A DNA stretch of 64,000 nt from Tritrichomonas musculus. Taxonomy: Eukaryota > Parabasalia > Tritrichomonadida > Tritrichomonadidae. The translations under genes and the position numbers were made by a program. Each line of letters begins with the position of its first letter. Position 1 is the stretch's first letter. Shown piece by piece: positions 62,140-64,000 of the stretch. The DNA lies in assembly GCA_039105265.1 (NCBI GenBank), contig JAPFFF010000048.1, positions 1,054,001 to 1,118,000 on the forward strand. The letters are read 5' to 3'. The notes beneath the pieces are model-generated. The model ran no database searches. It had not been told where the DNA came from and saw only the letters and a program-made list of their open reading frames with translations.

Positions 62140-64000
62140 ATGATTTCCTTTATACAAGGCTCTAAATTTAGAGCAATAAGCAGAAATCAAAATCAATTTC
62201 AAACAAGAAAGCATAATGGAAAGATACTTTATTTGTTAGATCCTTCATATAATTTTAATGTTTTCGAATTAATTCCAAGAACATTTACAATTTCAACATT
62301 AAATTCAACAAGTAAATTTAACATTAAATTAATTAAGAATGCAAGTCCTGTTATAAATGAAATTTTGAAAAAAGATCCAAAAATTAGAAAATTTAATCTA
62401 AATCTTGATGATCAAAAAAATGTTTTACATAAATTTGAAGAACTTTTCCAAGGAAAATTTGTTTTCTTCAAAAATGATGAGCTTAATACTATCAAAAAAA
62501 TTACAGAATTACTAAAAATTACAAGATGTCCCAAATATATGAAATCCAGTCAAGAAGAAAATCAAAACAATTCCAACCAAGACTTAAATTTGTTTAATGG
62601 GATTGTTATGAATCCTAATTATGATAGTTATTTAACCAGTAAAATACCGAAATCATTTTCTATAATTACCAATAAAAAAGAATACAAATGCAATATTTTT
62701 GGCGTTTATTCATCAAAATTGATACGAGAGCTTCTTAAAAAACAGCCAAATATCAAAGAATACAAATATGATTTTGATGATGAATGTGACGAGTTTCAAC
62801 AAATCTGCGATCTTTTCAATTTTCAGAAAATTACGATCACTCCTGACAACATGAATGTTTTAAAAGAAATTTCGGAACATTTTCAAATTGACCATATTTT
62901 GACCTCTATTCAGAAATTTATAGAAAAACAAGAAAACGTCTCACAAAAGATTGACGATGGTCAAAATTCAGTAGATTTAATTGACCAGTTATTTGGATGG
63001 CTTTATGACATCAGAGAGTTAACCGTTGAAACCGTCAAGTCATCAATAATTGAGTCAAATTGGTCAAAAACTGATGATGATGTTCGAGAACTAACCGCTT
63101 TTCTCATTCAAGTGATCAACCATGACATTTCAATACATAGTGAATTAATTGAATTGGTCACATCACTTAGCACTGAAATGAAAATATTGATGCCTTTTTT
63201 GGTCGAGAAATTGATGAAAACTTTTGGGAAAACGATTTCGAATTGTTCTTTTGTTTACAAATTGTACAAAAAAGGCATTATTGAAAGAGACAAGTTAAAA
63301 GAGAAGCTCAGTAAAAGAGTTAAGAATGAAGAGACGGAAGAATTTAGTAACATAATTTCATGGTTTTTGCCTGAATTGATTGAATTCAATTTTTTCAAAG
63401 AGTCCAAAATTCAATGTCCGACCAATGATGCATTCAATTACATTCGTTCTTTTCTTCCTGATAAAATTGAGCAGTACAAACACATGAGGGACAGTGGAGA
63501 GCCAGACGATGCAATAACTAGAGCGATATTGAAAGATGACGTTGACAGTCTCCAGTCAATAATAACGAACAATCTCCATACAAAAAACATCTCGAAATGT
63601 CATATTCCATTCAATATATTTGACACTTTTCTCAAAGAAAAAATATCGTATTTGAATTATTCAGCAGCATGTGGCTCGATTAAATGCTTCAAATACTTAT
63701 TGCTGAATCACGATGAAGTGAGTCAGAGCACATTCAAATATGCTACTTTTGGCTGCAATGTTGAAATCATCAAAATTGTCGATCATCATTTGTCAGCCAG
63801 TGATAAGAAGCATCCATTAAGCAAAGCTACTTTGAAATCAAAAGTTATTTATTTGATAAGAAAACATAAGAATGATTTGTTCGATTGGGTTTTCGAGCAA
63901 AAATTCAACAAGGATGATTTGAATATGGATTTGATTAAAGACTTGGTCAATTGTTCCGTTAAAAATGGAAACATTCATGCTTTAATTGAATTTATTGATA
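62140..64000 (+). CDS. BTB-like x2 / DUF3447 ankyrin-like protein, 3' end beyond the window
   Basis: From the ATG at 62140 the frame is open for 620 codons to the last base of the window, so the gene is partial. Residues about 35-130 and 165-265 look like two diverged BTB-like modules (FTISTLNSTSKFNIKLIKNA, EELFQGKFVFFKND; FSIITNKKEYKCNIFGVYSS, DLFNFQKITITPDN). A helical region follows, with LIDQLFGWLYDIRELTVETV. From about residue 500 comes the DUF3447 module (LNYSAACGSIKCFKYLLLNH, STFKYATFGCNVEIIKIVDH). This order is common in trichomonads and unknown elsewhere to me; its role is unknown. No membrane segments. The 5' flank has no close TCAYTW (nearest TCATTA about 68 bp up). Confidence 0.85.
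   Translation, partial: MISFIQGSKFRAISRNQNQFQTRKHNGKILYLLDPSYNFNVFELIPRTFTISTLNSTSKFNIKLIKNASPVINEILKKDPKIRKFNLNLDDQKNVLHKFEELFQGKFVFFKNDELNTIKKITELLKITRCPKYMKSSQEENQNNSNQDLNLFNGIVMNPNYDSYLTSKIPKSFSIITNKKEYKCNIFGVYSSKLIRELLKKQPNIKEYKYDFDDECDEFQQICDLFNFQKITITPDNMNVLKEISEHFQIDHILTSIQKFIEKQENVSQKIDDGQNSVDLIDQLFGWLYDIRELTVETVKSSIIESNWSKTDDDVRELTAFLIQVINHDISIHSELIELVTSLSTEMKILMPFLVEKLMKTFGKTISNCSFVYKLYKKGIIERDKLKEKLSKRVKNEETEEFSNIISWFLPELIEFNFFKESKIQCPTNDAFNYIRSFLPDKIEQYKHMRDSGEPDDAITRAILKDDVDSLQSIITNNLHTKNISKCHIPFNIFDTFLKEKISYLNYSAACGSIKCFKYLLLNHDEVSQSTFKYATFGCNVEIIKIVDHHLSASDKKHPLSKATLKSKVIYLIRKHKNDLFDWVFEQKFNKDDLNMDLIKDLVNCSVKNGNIHALIEFID

Noticed and set aside
1-64000. Spliceosomal introns as an explanation for the frameshifts
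   Set aside because: No trichomonad-type 5' GTAYGT with 3' ACTAACACACAG was seen at any of the frame breaks.

Overview
The window looks like nuclear DNA of a parabasalid protist, most likely a Tritrichomonas-type trichomonad. The evidence is very low GC intergenic DNA, no visible introns, and gene families typical of that lineage. These are BspA-like LRR_5 proteins, TKL-type kinases fused to Sel1, LRR or RCC1 repeats, DUF3447/BTB-like proteins, a Pmp-like beta-helix adhesin, a cathepsin-L protease, and an IFT74 homologue pointing to a flagellum. Several start codons sit just downstream of TCATTW, which resembles the trichomonad initiator (Inr).

Layout. 1-4.2 kb: transposon debris, then a 1.18 kb TA-flanked element with a broken pogo/mariner-like transposase. 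4.3-9.9 kb: a broken BTB-LRR gene carrying an internal inversion, then an intact BspA-like gene. 10-14.3 kb: a long-TIR element, a BTB/coiled-coil/F5/8-like gene split by one stop codon, and a dead kinase-Sel1 gene. 15.7-16.7 kb: cathepsin L. 17-22.6 kb: another TIR element, a protein with three tandem pseudokinase domains, and a fragment of an F5/8-like gene. 22.9-28.4 kb: a type I membrane protein and a divergent pair of MATE transporters. 28.6-31.9 kb: a partial duplicate of the 18-22 kb region and two small genes. 32.7-35.4 kb: a Pmp-like adhesin with a stalk of about 50 eight-residue repeats. 36.9-44.7 kb: an active-looking kinase with about 18 Sel1 repeats, flanked by kinase scraps. 44.8-49.3 kb: three TIR elements, mostly non-coding. 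49.5-58.6 kb: a kinase/coiled-coil/LRR gene, IFT74, and an RCC1/multi-kinase chimera. 59.3-64 kb: a DUF3447-LRR gene and a BTB-BTB-DUF3447 gene that runs off the window.

There is no operon-like organisation. The common theme is large paralogous families (LRR, kinase, BTB, ankyrin/DUF3447) being duplicated, recombined and decayed beside many TA-targeting DNA transposons. The most notable signals are (i) a 189-bp inversion between 12-bp inverted repeats that exactly interrupts a reading frame, (ii) a recurring TIR design made of two tandem direct repeats in four otherwise unrelated elements, (iii) a triple-pseudokinase protein, and (iv) an adhesin whose head and stalk are separated by a one-base frameshift.
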